64,000 nucleotides of DNA from Barthelona sp. PCE (Eukaryota > Metamonada: BaSk clade): assembly GCA_040285745.1 (NCBI GenBank), contig JAUFOR010000008.1, positions 1 through 64,000 on the forward strand, written 5' to 3'. Each line of letters begins with the position of its first letter. Position 1 is the first letter of the stretch. Below the pieces are notes generated by a model. It made no database searches, had not been told where the DNA came from, and worked only from the letters and a program-made list of their open reading frames with translations. This document shows, piece after piece, positions 19,501 through 28,062 of this stretch. The position numbers and the translations under genes were made by a program.

Positions 19501-21549
19501 TTCGAAATTTGTTATTCTAATAATATTACTATCCGTGTTGCGTACATACAGAGCGGCAAGAACTTGGTTGCTGATTACTTGTCACGCGGAATTACAGTTA
19601 ATTATGATGAATTTATAAGTTTAGTTGGAAAGATGGATATACCTACTCTTATTCTAATTGAAAAAGGTATTCCTCCAACCTTTTCGTCACCGTTGTTGTT
19701 TGATGGTTTACCTGTCGCTGATGGTGTGTCAACCAAGGGTCTATCTAAGCGCCATAAACAGATGATGATGGCCGAGATCCAGTATGGTTACAAATTTTCT
19801 GATATCGGTCCTTACCGAGGTGTTCCTGGCGAGGGCACCAAGCAGGCCTTTATGCAGAATGAACTCGCTGGTTGTATGAAGGATGTGTACTTAACTAAGG
19901 ATGAGATCCAATTACAGATCACGGCTGGGAATCCGGTCATTTCAAAAATTGATATTTTCAATTCTTTCTTAGAGTACTCACAATTTACTGTATCGTACCG
20001 CAAGGAAGGAGAAGCACGTAGTACTTCTGATGATATTACCGTGAACCACATGTCTGTCCACGACGTGATTACACATGCTTGTTTTTCGGCTACTAGATAT
20101 AACAGTGTAATTAAGATCAGGTTCTCTGAACCCTGCCCATTTTCAGCTGCTTGGGCATTACATGAGGTGCGAATGATTGAATCTGATGGTGTCCAGAAGT
20201 TTGAGATGACGATCGATCCTGAATTTTCGGTTCATGCGTCGTCGAAGAGTACTGACCTTGGGTACTCAGGGGTTCCTACTAACCAGAGAGTTGTACGTAA
20301 GGAACTGATTCCTACTAAGAAGATTCTCCCCCCATTTAGTATTTCGAAATTTGAAGAATATGTCGACCAATTTTATCCCCCATCAAGAGCGAAAAGGATG
20401 GCCTCGAGAATTAAACTGTTTATCAAGTGGGTAATTGCCCGCTACAAGCTACCTAACGCAGTTATTGCGAGGAGATACTTGACAATCCACTATATTACCA
20501 AATTTATACATGCTAAATACCTTCAGTTGAAGAATGTAACATTACGCAATGGCAAAACGAAGCAGTTTACGATGGTAAAACAGAGTACAGTTTTAACTTA
20601 CATCACTTCTCTGAAAGAAGCTGTTGTGGTGTATTTACACTTGTTCTGGGGAAAGGAATTAGAGTATGACCATGCATGTAAGCTGTTAATGAACTGTACA
20701 AAGAATTTTTATAAGAAACATGAAGAGCCCCCTACTGGCATGCGTATTGCCTGTGGAAAGACTACTGTTTTGGTTACTGCTAACGAGCTTGTTAAACAGT
20801 TGTTAATGGAACTTGATGATGAGGATGATGCTATTGATAGGTGTGCCCGCTGTCAATATTATATTGTCGTGCTGGGTATCATGGGCATACTGTTTAACTT
20901 TGCTGCCCGACCTAGCGACCTTAAGTATATTGCAAGAGGTAGTATAAGGTGTGATATTAACAATCCTACCGTTTCGTACCGTAAGACTAAGACTACTAAT
21001 CCTGGAAGGAAGGATGTTACCCTAATTGGCAACCTTTCTAATGATATGGTCCTTAAAAAGTGGATTAAGGCGATGTGTGACTTAATCAACGATACTAGCG
21101 ATTCGGACCTGCTATTTGGAGAAGATGCGTCAGTTATATTATGTGATCGTTATGTTGCAACGGTGAATGAAGCTCTTCAAACGATAAAAGATCATTTAGG
21201 TATTTTATATGATCAGTACATCGAAGATGGTGCTGATAGTATGGGACTAGCTCCAGATAAAGCTCTGGTTGATGCACACAGCTTTAGAGCTGGCCGTACC
21301 GTCGAATGGCTAAATTCAGGAATTGATACCAATGAGCTGGTTAAATGTGGCCTTTGGGCTTCATCGGTATCTCCTGAGGAACACTACAATGTTCCATGGT
21401 TGCTAGAACCGCCCAATGCTGAGTTTACGAGTGAAATAGAAGAAGAAACGAATACCCTACTTGAGTCCATTATGGATGGGTGTAGGTACGAGGTACCTGC
21501 GTCCTCAGTAGGCTCGTCTTCTTCTGAATCCCACTCTGAAACTCAGTAA
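16561..21549 (+). CDS. Pol of the nested YR element: RT, RNase H and tyrosine recombinase in one ORF
   Basis: A 1662-codon intact ORF. Residues 120-200 are Lys/Pro-rich. RT: motif A SIDLSSSF (aspartate 570) and motif C YVDD at 636-639. RNase H: SDAR (aspartate 873), AAELN, TDN (951) and VADYLSRG (1005). An unassigned conserved segment spans about 1120-1225. The YR domain has a helical core-binding part from about 1270. Its catalytic residues are arginine 1450 in ARPSDL, HSFR at 1573-1576, tryptophan in GLW, and tyrosine 1609 in EEHYNV. It would copy the RNA, degrade it and integrate the circular product. The last 23 codons lie in repeat B1 and are repeated in B2. The ATG at 16561 may be internal to a Gag-Pol readthrough product. 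Confidence 0.93.
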   Translation: MERQILKNKMDVEFISNSLCEASLKLCDDSMACHALHDPGGCVEKEKKPSVAVQKDLKKSVILHDNKKLIGQRPLFIAPDIANSDCNARTRGTDNFSKVLLKGCSCDDDIAPPVRKPIGKPNCAGKIAKPLVAKKIVEKPVKKAVIPSTPDKEAKPVKNPIPKPVPKKVKKKKPKLKERKHKVPLSKFPAIEESKVLKKLDKMEKTVDKLTKAITGKKEPHLVTVKDPSIMKDPPIIEKDTSPPDDSDSQLFVKDDSGLLSLDPKTEAFDDELARINDMSKTLPATMKRPSAAVLGTKEKRQYFDDENVLLLDSSPDDLFTLPFHSKFWRLILKLYIRQSHDGFVADLTERGREVYRAYRGGPDQDLHVPFPRPGPGAAPGCALNFQSQLAYLTVVMGGKFSPSMTFAMEILKPLDDHRSFFKYPEQAKILELFAKRAGVYSSKTFDRLLLKNTEDFLDMDKLPALKTKAQEILSDIDNYDDNWIDDDRVAEVKEKLLADMVKVDPSDYHKINAINRIGSVKKGVDGVRQIFDSSAAGGVHEVSKHFIFSPFKIDELALIPRGSYLASIDLSSSFLHFDMSKNMDIANCMACIIDGEVYVADRAPFGAVISNNLLCTLTGLLTAIMNNFDFPFVSYVDDTLAFGTESQVTRAIQTYTTICKLIGLKVNDEKSVTSPAASVDFLGFTIKSNPENRDDHIKIRLCEKRKLKMIEECKTTFYTLFGSTKVAGGFIVNENVTPFVEDPDSLEKEELESTLGDDVVLKDDDGKYIVPSLYDIQRLIGLFESAEILSTLYTMVASQLRELVRDNVRFHKKIGVDSKVPVLTAEEMKRLHVKVHKFSILNAIAHVFDSELYHNDFKETRIRSMDFTTFSDARLNDSVEGYSALIFDMHTLECKGMFAESDVKPGDMHRNVKAETDSYTIAAAELNPILRMISLKAEQLSNCGVRVVTDNTVVAYNLRSLMAPRKGAPPELKAALMDLFEICYSNNITIRVAYIQSGKNLVADYLSRGITVNYDEFISLVGKMDIPTLILIEKGIPPTFSSPLLFDGLPVADGVSTKGLSKRHKQMMMAEIQYGYKFSDIGPYRGVPGEGTKQAFMQNELAGCMKDVYLTKDEIQLQITAGNPVISKIDIFNSFLEYSQFTVSYRKEGEARSTSDDITVNHMSVHDVITHACFSATRYNSVIKIRFSEPCPFSAAWALHEVRMIESDGVQKFEMTIDPEFSVHASSKSTDLGYSGVPTNQRVVRKELIPTKKILPPFSISKFEEYVDQFYPPSRAKRMASRIKLFIKWVIARYKLPNAVIARRYLTIHYITKFIHAKYLQLKNVTLRNGKTKQFTMVKQSTVLTYITSLKEAVVVYLHLFWGKELEYDHACKLLMNCTKNFYKKHEEPPTGMRIACGKTTVLVTANELVKQLLMELDDEDDAIDRCARCQYYIVVLGIMGILFNFAARPSDLKYIARGSIRCDINNPTVSYRKTKTTNPGRKDVTLIGNLSNDMVLKKWIKAMCDLINDTSDSDLLFGEDASVILCDRYVATVNEALQTIKDHLGILYDQYIEDGADSMGLAPDKALVDAHSFRAGRTVEWLNSGIDTNELVKCGLWASSVSPEEHYNVPWLLEPPNAEFTSEIEEETNTLLESIMDGCRYEVPASSVGSSSSESHSETQ

Positions 21550-21606
21550 ACACACTAGCAAGTTTTACTCCTTTGATAGAGTAACATGCACTCGAAGTAA
21601 GAATCA
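21478..21606 (+). repeat. Split direct repeat B1 of the nested element
   Basis: 129 bp identical to 21735-21863. It contains the last 23 codons and stop of pol, then a short tail ending GAATCA that merges with A2. Confidence 0.9.
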
Positions 21607-21724
21607 TCTTGTTGCCCCTGGCTGTCTGTTGATGTCTACTGAGAGTAAAGAAGACGAGAAAGAGGTGGAAAACGTAGATTTACGTTTCTTCCCTCTTTTG
21701 AGACTTATTATTTTATTTATTTTT
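21603..21724 (+). repeat. Split direct repeat A2 of the nested element
   Basis: Copy of A1 (15249-15370), beginning inside the ATCA shared with the end of B1. Confidence 0.9.
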
Positions 21725-21734
21725 AAACTATTGT

Positions 21735-21863
21735 GGGTGTAGGTACGAGGTACCTGCGTCCTCAGTAGGCTCGTCTTCTTCTGAATCCCACTCTGAAACT
21801 CAGTAAACACACTAGCAAGTTTTACTCCTTTGATAGAGTAACATGCACTCGAAGTAAGAATCA
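21735..21863 (+). repeat. Split direct repeat B2 of the nested element
   Basis: Copy of B1 forming the 3' end of the nested element. It ends ATCA, after which the gag gene of the minus-strand element resumes. Confidence 0.9.
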
Positions 21864-22837
21864 AGTCTAGGATACAGTGGAGGAATGCCACTGGGACTGC
21901 AGTTTTTTGACGACTAGCGTGGTATTGTCTTCTCTTCCAAGAATTTTCAGGGTTGCCGAGGCAAGTGAAGCTCTCGTTTATAATTCTATACCACCGGGAG
22001 CTATCGTTGGAGACATTGTTTTCTTCTAAAACGGGCAGGATTCCTGGGAAGAGGCCTCCGTTGTTGTAGTTGAGGGTTCTGGTGGCGCCGAACGTGGTTT
22101 TGAGGATTTCAATCAGGTTATCCCAGCCTGGCTCTGGGGCCAAGCTTGGGCTCTTCCGTCATCCGAGCCATGAAGCCTTTTATCCTTCCCCATGGCCTCA
22201 GGGTCAAATGGGCGGGCGAACGCATTCATGGATGGGTCTGTACCCCCTTGTGGAACCACAAAGTTGGGGGCCATTTGCTCCATCAGCGCCTCCTCGACAT
22301 ACCGGGATATGTCGCCCGAATTCCCCCTGAATGTATCGATAATCTCGTCCCGCATTGCCACGATGTTACTCATGGCAGGGGCTTGAGGACCGCCTCAAAC
22401 GCGGCCTCATCGAAGTCGCTGGTCGCCTGGAGCTTCGCACGGGCACCCTGTGCAAATTTCCTGACACGGTCATGCAGAGGATACACAAGCTTAAAAAGCA
22501 TGTCCCAGGCATTTTGTGCGACTCCTGAACTCGACCTCCTAAGGTCGGATGTTGCCTTTCTTATTTCGGCCGCGGTGGCCTCCGCGGTGGGCATGCCCAT
22601 GAAGAGAAGAAGTAACGCGTACTTCTCCCTTTCACCGTCCTCGCTGCTGCCTCTGTCCCACACCGCAGTGGGGATGGGCTCGTTATGGTTTAGCAGCGGG
22701 ATCTCATCTACAATGTGCACCAATGATGCCAAGAGGACGGGTAGTACACTCTTGCACAGGTGGGACACTTTCTTGAGCTTCCAGAGCTCTGGACTATCCT
22801 TGAGGCTATACATGGCCTCAAAGACCATCTCTGCCAT
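21860..22837 (-). pseudogene. Gag, N-terminal part (minus-strand YR element), with three small indels
   Basis: The gene starts at the ATG at 22837 (reading MAEMVFEAMYS); a GTG six codons upstream also opens the frame. Three one-base differences from the second copy break it here: near 22373, near 22190 (an extra C) and near 22137 (an extra T). The second copy is open across the last two but broken elsewhere, so the ancestral frame was intact and at least some indels are errors. The protein is helical and acidic, has no assigned domain, and is called Gag by position. The nested element interrupts it after CILD-L. Confidence 0.65.
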
Positions 22838-22973
22838 GTCCACGACCCTCCTCACGGGCTCCTTGTAGTTTGTTTTTAAATTTCTAAAACTTAAACATTC
22901 TATTCCCTCATTTTACATAACTCGACATTGAACAAAGGATTTAAATCTCAATATATATCAATCTTTGACGGGT

Positions 22974-23113
22974 TTTTTTTGAATTCAGGAAAGAAATCGA
23001 AAAGCAGTTACTCGAGTCCGAGTAACTTAGCTAGGATTATTCTTTAACTCTCACTATCAGTGTATGTCATCTAGGTTTCGGGTGCATCAAGATTCCGATT
23101 GCCATCAACTACA
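22974..23113 (-). repeat. Split direct repeat A1 of the minus-strand YR element
   Basis: 140 bp copy of A2 (10393-10532). It marks the 5' (right) end of the element; the next base belongs to non-LTR unit 3. Confidence 0.85.
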
Positions 23114-26100
23114 AGCAGTAACAGGTCCTCTGGGGCGCCCCACGTACTCTACGACCACCAATATACGCCATTTGAGCCCATATGCCTGCGTAAGGTAGAT
23201 GAAGACTTTGGTAAATTTGGGTCACGTTATGCCGGTTTTGTCAAGATACTTGTCCACAAGCTCTACTCAGAGTGTGCCTACTGCAAACTTCAGAATTTAT
23301 TTTTCCAAGATATGATTTGTGGTAGCTTATGGAGTTCACGATTTTTAACATCACTTCATTCGATCATTATGCCCCGCACACGGGCCCAAGCTGTCCCCCA
23401 CGACACTGTGTTATCATTATATGCATGCCACGACGCTATTTTCATGGTTTCGTGCGTTTTGCAACTGTGTCGTGTTCTGTCGCTAAAACTGACAAGTAGT
23501 GTGGTAGAATATCTCTACCGACAGTCACAGCTCAACCTTGTGACCCTTTCTCCTTACAACACATTATCAGATACATTTTCAGATACTGTATATTTACCTT
23601 CCCCGCTTCCAGAGTGGGATGATGATGATGATTATTATTTGTATGAAGAGCAAGAAGTATCTAGGACTCCTCCTGCAGCTTATGTACCCAATCCAGAAAT
23701 AGAGAGGGTATATGAGGATATCGAAACAATGTTAGCCAATCCAATTGTTACTACGCCACATAGTCCTTTGCAAACACTTATGTATCTTAAGGAAGATGTC
23801 AAGTACCAACTAACAGAGTTCGGTGAGCAGATGTTGTCAATAATTCAAAGGACGAAAGTTTCTTCAAACAACAGGAGAGCCCCGTCCATAGAAATAATTC
23901 GACAAAATGTTCATGATCAGTGGAGTGGCTTGTGCACTGACGCAGATTGGTTGTCTTTACGCAGTATTGAAGGTGAGAAGATGGAAACCGTTGGTGTACG
24001 TCTTTCAAGCCCAGGTACACGAGGACAACTCGTTATTGCACATGCTATCCTGAAAGTATGCAGCACTGGCGTTGATGCAAACGAGATTGTACATGCTATC
24101 AATGAGAAGTTTGGAGACGAGAGATTCACACATTTGGATGACACTATAAGGCGTGTCGCTTCTGAGGAAAAGGAAGATGAGCGTTGCAGGATTTTACATC
24201 CGGCAGCAATCAATTTCGTTAGAAGTGTGTCTTGTATGAAATTCAGAATGGACTCGCGTGGCCAGAATGTTTATCATTGGCAGAATGTAGAACCGTTCAC
24301 GGATAATTTCTATTTCGTGATGTTTGCGTTTATCAAGGCCTGTTTGGAATTTAATGGAAGTAGAAACTTGTACGAGCTCTTCCCATTTTTTAGTAGTAGA
24401 ATGATTCCTCTACTCAGTCATATTTTTTAAGGTGGAAAGTGATCCAGAATCGCATGATTCTGTCTTCCAAGAAGTTGGAGCGCCAGCATTGGTTAACCGG
24501 AACCAGTCACAGTCACATACATTGGATGTTGACCCGGTAGATACTAACCCGACGCCTTCAATTCCTGTTACGAGCAGTGTTACCAACCAAGCTCCTCCTA
24601 TTATGAGCAATGTTACATACCCAGTTTCAAGTTCTCGTATGGAATACACTTTCCCCATTTTACTGTACGACCCGCTGGTCCGATTCAATCGACTTTGTGC
24701 AACTGACGGTAATAGCGAAATTGCTGAGAGAAGAGTTGCTGAAGATTTCTTTGGAGAACTTCTGGGCGCTTATTGCGCTAATCCACCGCGATTGCCTCAG
24801 TGGCAGAGCGGTAATATTGAAACACTTGTGAGAATCAAGGAGTTTGTCAACAAATTGTCCGGGGTCCTGGCTCTACATTCTTTACGACCAGACCTAGACA
24901 AAGACGATGCTCTAGAAGTTTTTAATGAGTTTGTTTTTCAGAAAGTTATCGAGAACCAAGATAATTTAATTGGTGATAAGAAATCAAGAAAGCTATATTT
25001 CTGTGTCCTGAAGATTGGTTTGTTAATACGGAATACTCCATTACGTGAGTCTCAACGATGTATAGGCGAGGCTCTAATAGTTGCAGCTTCTGCGCTATGT
25101 TTTGGTAAGACGCCGAGGCAACGTTCCAATCAGCCATCCGTTGAGTCTAGGGGAGTCTGTAAGCCTTCGTATGAAGAAGTACGCAGACGCCAACCAACCA
25201 GGAAAGGCCATAAGGCTAGCAAAGAGTCAAGGTACCATGCCTTTATCAGATACTAACGTGCTGGAACAGATGCAATCAAAGCATCCAGTCAGTGCACCAG
25301 TTTCTGATGCGATTCTGCGCGAAACCATGAGTTCTTTCAAGAGAGGTGAGTGGGACCCTGAGGAATTCATAATATCGAAAGATATGGTGTATGAGACCAC
25401 CAAAAAAGTCAAAAAGTACATTTCTGCCGGTGCCGATGGAGTGATGCCATATTTACTTAAGTTATTTGTGGCTGAAATCTATCGTAACGATCGCTACATG
25501 GATGCTTTTACTCAAGTTATCAATGATTATGCGTTCGGATCGCGCCCGTGGGCCCTTTGGAATATCCGACTAATTGCTCTTAACAAAAAGCATGTGGAGG
25601 AGCTTCAAGAGGGTGAGCATATGCCTGTACGCCCCATCGCAGTTGCCTCTGCACTCGGTGGTATCGCTGATAAGATCATCGCGAGTCAAGATCTGAAGTT
25701 TCAGTCTGAACGTGTCAAAAAGTACTTGTTTAAACACAAACAATTCGGTGCTGGGATGCGGGATGCTACTGCTTTGGTCGCAAACCTCGTGGATGTTAAT
25801 CTAAAGCGAAGTGATCGTAATGTTGCTCTTGTTATTGACATTGCTAACGCCTTCAACAGCGTTCGTCGTGACAAGCTGCTGCATATTGTCGCTGCACATG
25901 CTCCTTGGTGCTTCCAAGCATATCATCAGATGTGCAAAAGGCCAATTCCGATTTGGTCGAATGGAGAGCGCCTTCCTTTTGATAGTTGTATGGGCGTGTT
26001 ACAGGGTAACGCAACGTCTCCGTTGTTGTTTGCTCTTCTTATTGCTGAAGTTTTGAAGGATACGAAAGCCGTAGCCCCAGATTCAGTCAATATGTACGCG

Positions 26101-27965
26101 TATGCTGACGATATTTATATTGTTGGTGAACCATCAACTGTCATGTCAACCTTTGATGTAATCAAGGGTAAGCTCGAGTTCTATAACCTGAAAGTGAATG
26201 CTGAGAAGTGTGAGCTGGTGGGGTATGGAGCCGGGAGTATTGCTTTCGCTTCAAGGATATTTCCAAGAGGTGAAGAGCAAGAGAACATCGCTACCCACAA
26301 CTTGTTTTTAGCTTTTTTATCAATTGTTAGGTACTCAGATTGGCGACTTTAATGTTAGTCATGCATGCGCAAGATTTAGCAATGGCGTCAAACAACTTCT
26401 CGAGTATATAAGTCCAGGGACAGCTTTGTTCAAGTATCTTGCTTCTATGTCGATTGATCAGATGCTCATTCATCACGTACGCTCGGTGACTCTCACTGAA
26501 GATGCGGTTGATGATATGGAAAGGACCATCAAACAGAATTTACTTCTTGAGATGATTCCTGGAGCCGATGAGTTATCGATCGATGAAGCTCCAACTCTCC
26601 GTTATCCTTTGTCTCTTGGTGGGACTGGTTGTCTAGACTTTGTGTTTCTCCACAAAATAGCTGACTTGGCAAGTACCGCTTCGGTAAGTAGCTCAATCAA
26701 GCGTTTCAATTTGATTGAGTGGTCGGATTTCACTAGGCTTAGCCCACGTTATTTGGCCGCAGCTAGATTCAACTATGACAAAGATAACAAACCCTACTTT
26801 ATGCCGGATGCTCATTACCAAGATGAGGATTGCCAACACAAACTTGTGGAAGCAGTTTCTCTTAACAGTGAAACAAAGCATGAATTTGCTTCAAATTTAC
26901 TGTGGCTTGCCGTAAACTATGGGCAGCACACTCAGATGGAGTCGTACGATGTTGAGATCAGTATGGCTACTAATATTGTGCGTCAAAAAAGCAAACTACA
27001 AAACATTCTCACAAAACGTTTTTTTCGAATTGTTTGATTATGCGATCAAACATTGTCGTTTCCATCCAGAATCATTTATATCCCGAGACGCCTTGATGTC
27101 TCAGCGTTCTGTTGCCTGGTCACTCGATGCTACCGTCGCCACATGGCCCCAAAGGTCAGTTGCCAATATTCATTCAATGTTTGATGAGCGTTACATGTTT
27201 GGTTATGCTTTAGCCGGTATATACCAATTGTTGTTCCCTGAACTTCGCGAAATGTACGCCTCTGGGCGGTGCAACTTCTGTGGAGAGAAGGTTTTGGACA
27301 GAAGAAGTCATCATTATTCTTGTTCAAAAAATCACGGTCTTGTCGTCAAACTGCACAACAACATTCTTGAGAAAACAGTTGATACTGTTCGAAAGTCAGG
27401 AAATGCTCATATTTTCAACTTGGATAAGCCAATTCCTAAAAGAAAGTTTGAGGAGTACAGTGACATACATCGTGTACAATTGGGTTGGACACATGAACGG
27501 TACGAAAGTGGTGAGTCGTGCCCCAATCGGAAAGAACGTAAGCGACCAGATTTTGCAATACTGGAAGCAAGCGGACCCAAGGTTGTGGTGGATGTTATGA
27601 CTACATCGCCGTTCACGAGCAAAGATCGAGGTCACGTACGTGCAGCCTATTTTTACAAGAAGCTAAATAAGTACAAAAACTTTGATGACCCGCCGGTCAA
27701 GATTATGGCCGTTGCGCACGGAGGAGCCATTTGGGATCCGATGTTGTGGGAACCGACGTCGAAGGCACGCGAGAAATACAATTTCGAGCTAGCTTACACG
27801 TCGTGGGAACAGGTGCTCGAGTCGTTGAACGAGAGATCAACGTCGCAATCAATTAAGACCAGTGGAACGAAACTTAAAAAAGGTCTTAGCTACCATCTAT
27901 TTGCTTTTCACGCTTATGCTATGAAGAACATTATGAGGGCAGCAAGGAGCAGGCGTAGAGTCTGA
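23114..27965 (+). pseudogene. Non-LTR polyprotein of unit 3, broken by frameshifts
   Basis: The same RT-CCHC-RLE protein as unit 2, split by single-base changes. An extra T near 24425 puts a stop after SHIF (also in units 4 and 5). An extra G lies near 25150 (GAGTCTAGGGGAG), an extra T near 26313, and an extra T in the T-run near 27020. The pieces are open at 23114-24430, 24432-25256, 25081-26352, 26324-27037 and 26919-27965. RT motifs (QGNATSP, YADD) and the endonuclease RPD-x13-D are intact. Most breaks lie in homopolymers. Confidence 0.82.
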
Positions 27966-28049
27966 TACTAACAGTTAGCAGAAGACCAAGGAACAGTACA
28001 TACGAGAATCCGGGACAGCTTGCTCGAAAACTAATAAACTATTTACTAC
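23114..28049 (+). mobile_element. Unit 3: 5'-truncated non-LTR element, head-to-tail with unit 4
   Basis: It starts at AGCAGTAAC, the end of the 5' coding repeat, directly after the YR element, and runs to the standard 3' terminus. Unit 4 follows without a spacer. The sequence is nearly identical to units 4 and 5, and the body is otherwise complete through the endonuclease. Confidence 0.87.
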
Positions 28050-28062
28050 CGCTATTTTTTCG

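Larger units (their letters stand above)
15249..21863 (+). mobile_element. Nested PAT-like tyrosine-recombinase retrotransposon (plus strand)
   Basis: A 6.6-kb element inserted in the gag gene of the minus-strand YR element. Order: A1 (15249-15370), gag, pol (RT-RNase H-YR in one ORF), B1 (21478-21606), A2 (21603-21724), B2 (21735-21863). Both outer ends and the B1/A2 junction share the bases ATCA, consistent with recombination at a short identical core and no target duplication. Its proteins are clearly different from those of the host element. Both long ORFs are intact here, so this copy could be active. Confidence 0.92.
10010..23113 (-). mobile_element. PAT-like tyrosine-recombinase retrotransposon (minus strand), split by a nested element
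   Basis: Read right to left it has A1 (23113-22974), gag, pol (RT-RNase H), YR, B1 (10645-10533), A2 (10532-10393), a 270-bp spacer and B2 (10122-10010). This is the split direct repeat order A1-core-B1-A2-B2 known from PAT, Kangaroo and Ngaro elements; it allows a circular intermediate to be rebuilt without LTRs. Without the 6.6-kb nested insertion in gag the element is about 6.5 kb. There is no flanking target duplication, as expected for recombinase-mediated insertion. The left flank is the 5S neighbourhood; the right flank is the body of a non-LTR copy. Confidence 0.88.
4098..27568. repeat. 24-kb repeat, copy 1 (unit 2 through most of unit 3)
   Basis: Collinear with 28293-51780 at an offset of 24.19-24.21 kb. 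It includes the non-LTR element, the 5S gene, the minus-strand YR element with its nested YR element, and the truncated non-LTR unit. All internal junctions match, so this is one event copied, or assembled twice, and not independent insertions. Confidence 0.85.

Noticed and set aside
10010-23113. DIRS1-type element with inverted terminal repeats and a methyltransferase
   Set aside because: The ends are split direct repeats, not inverted ones, and no methyltransferase motif is seen. The PAT-like class fits better.
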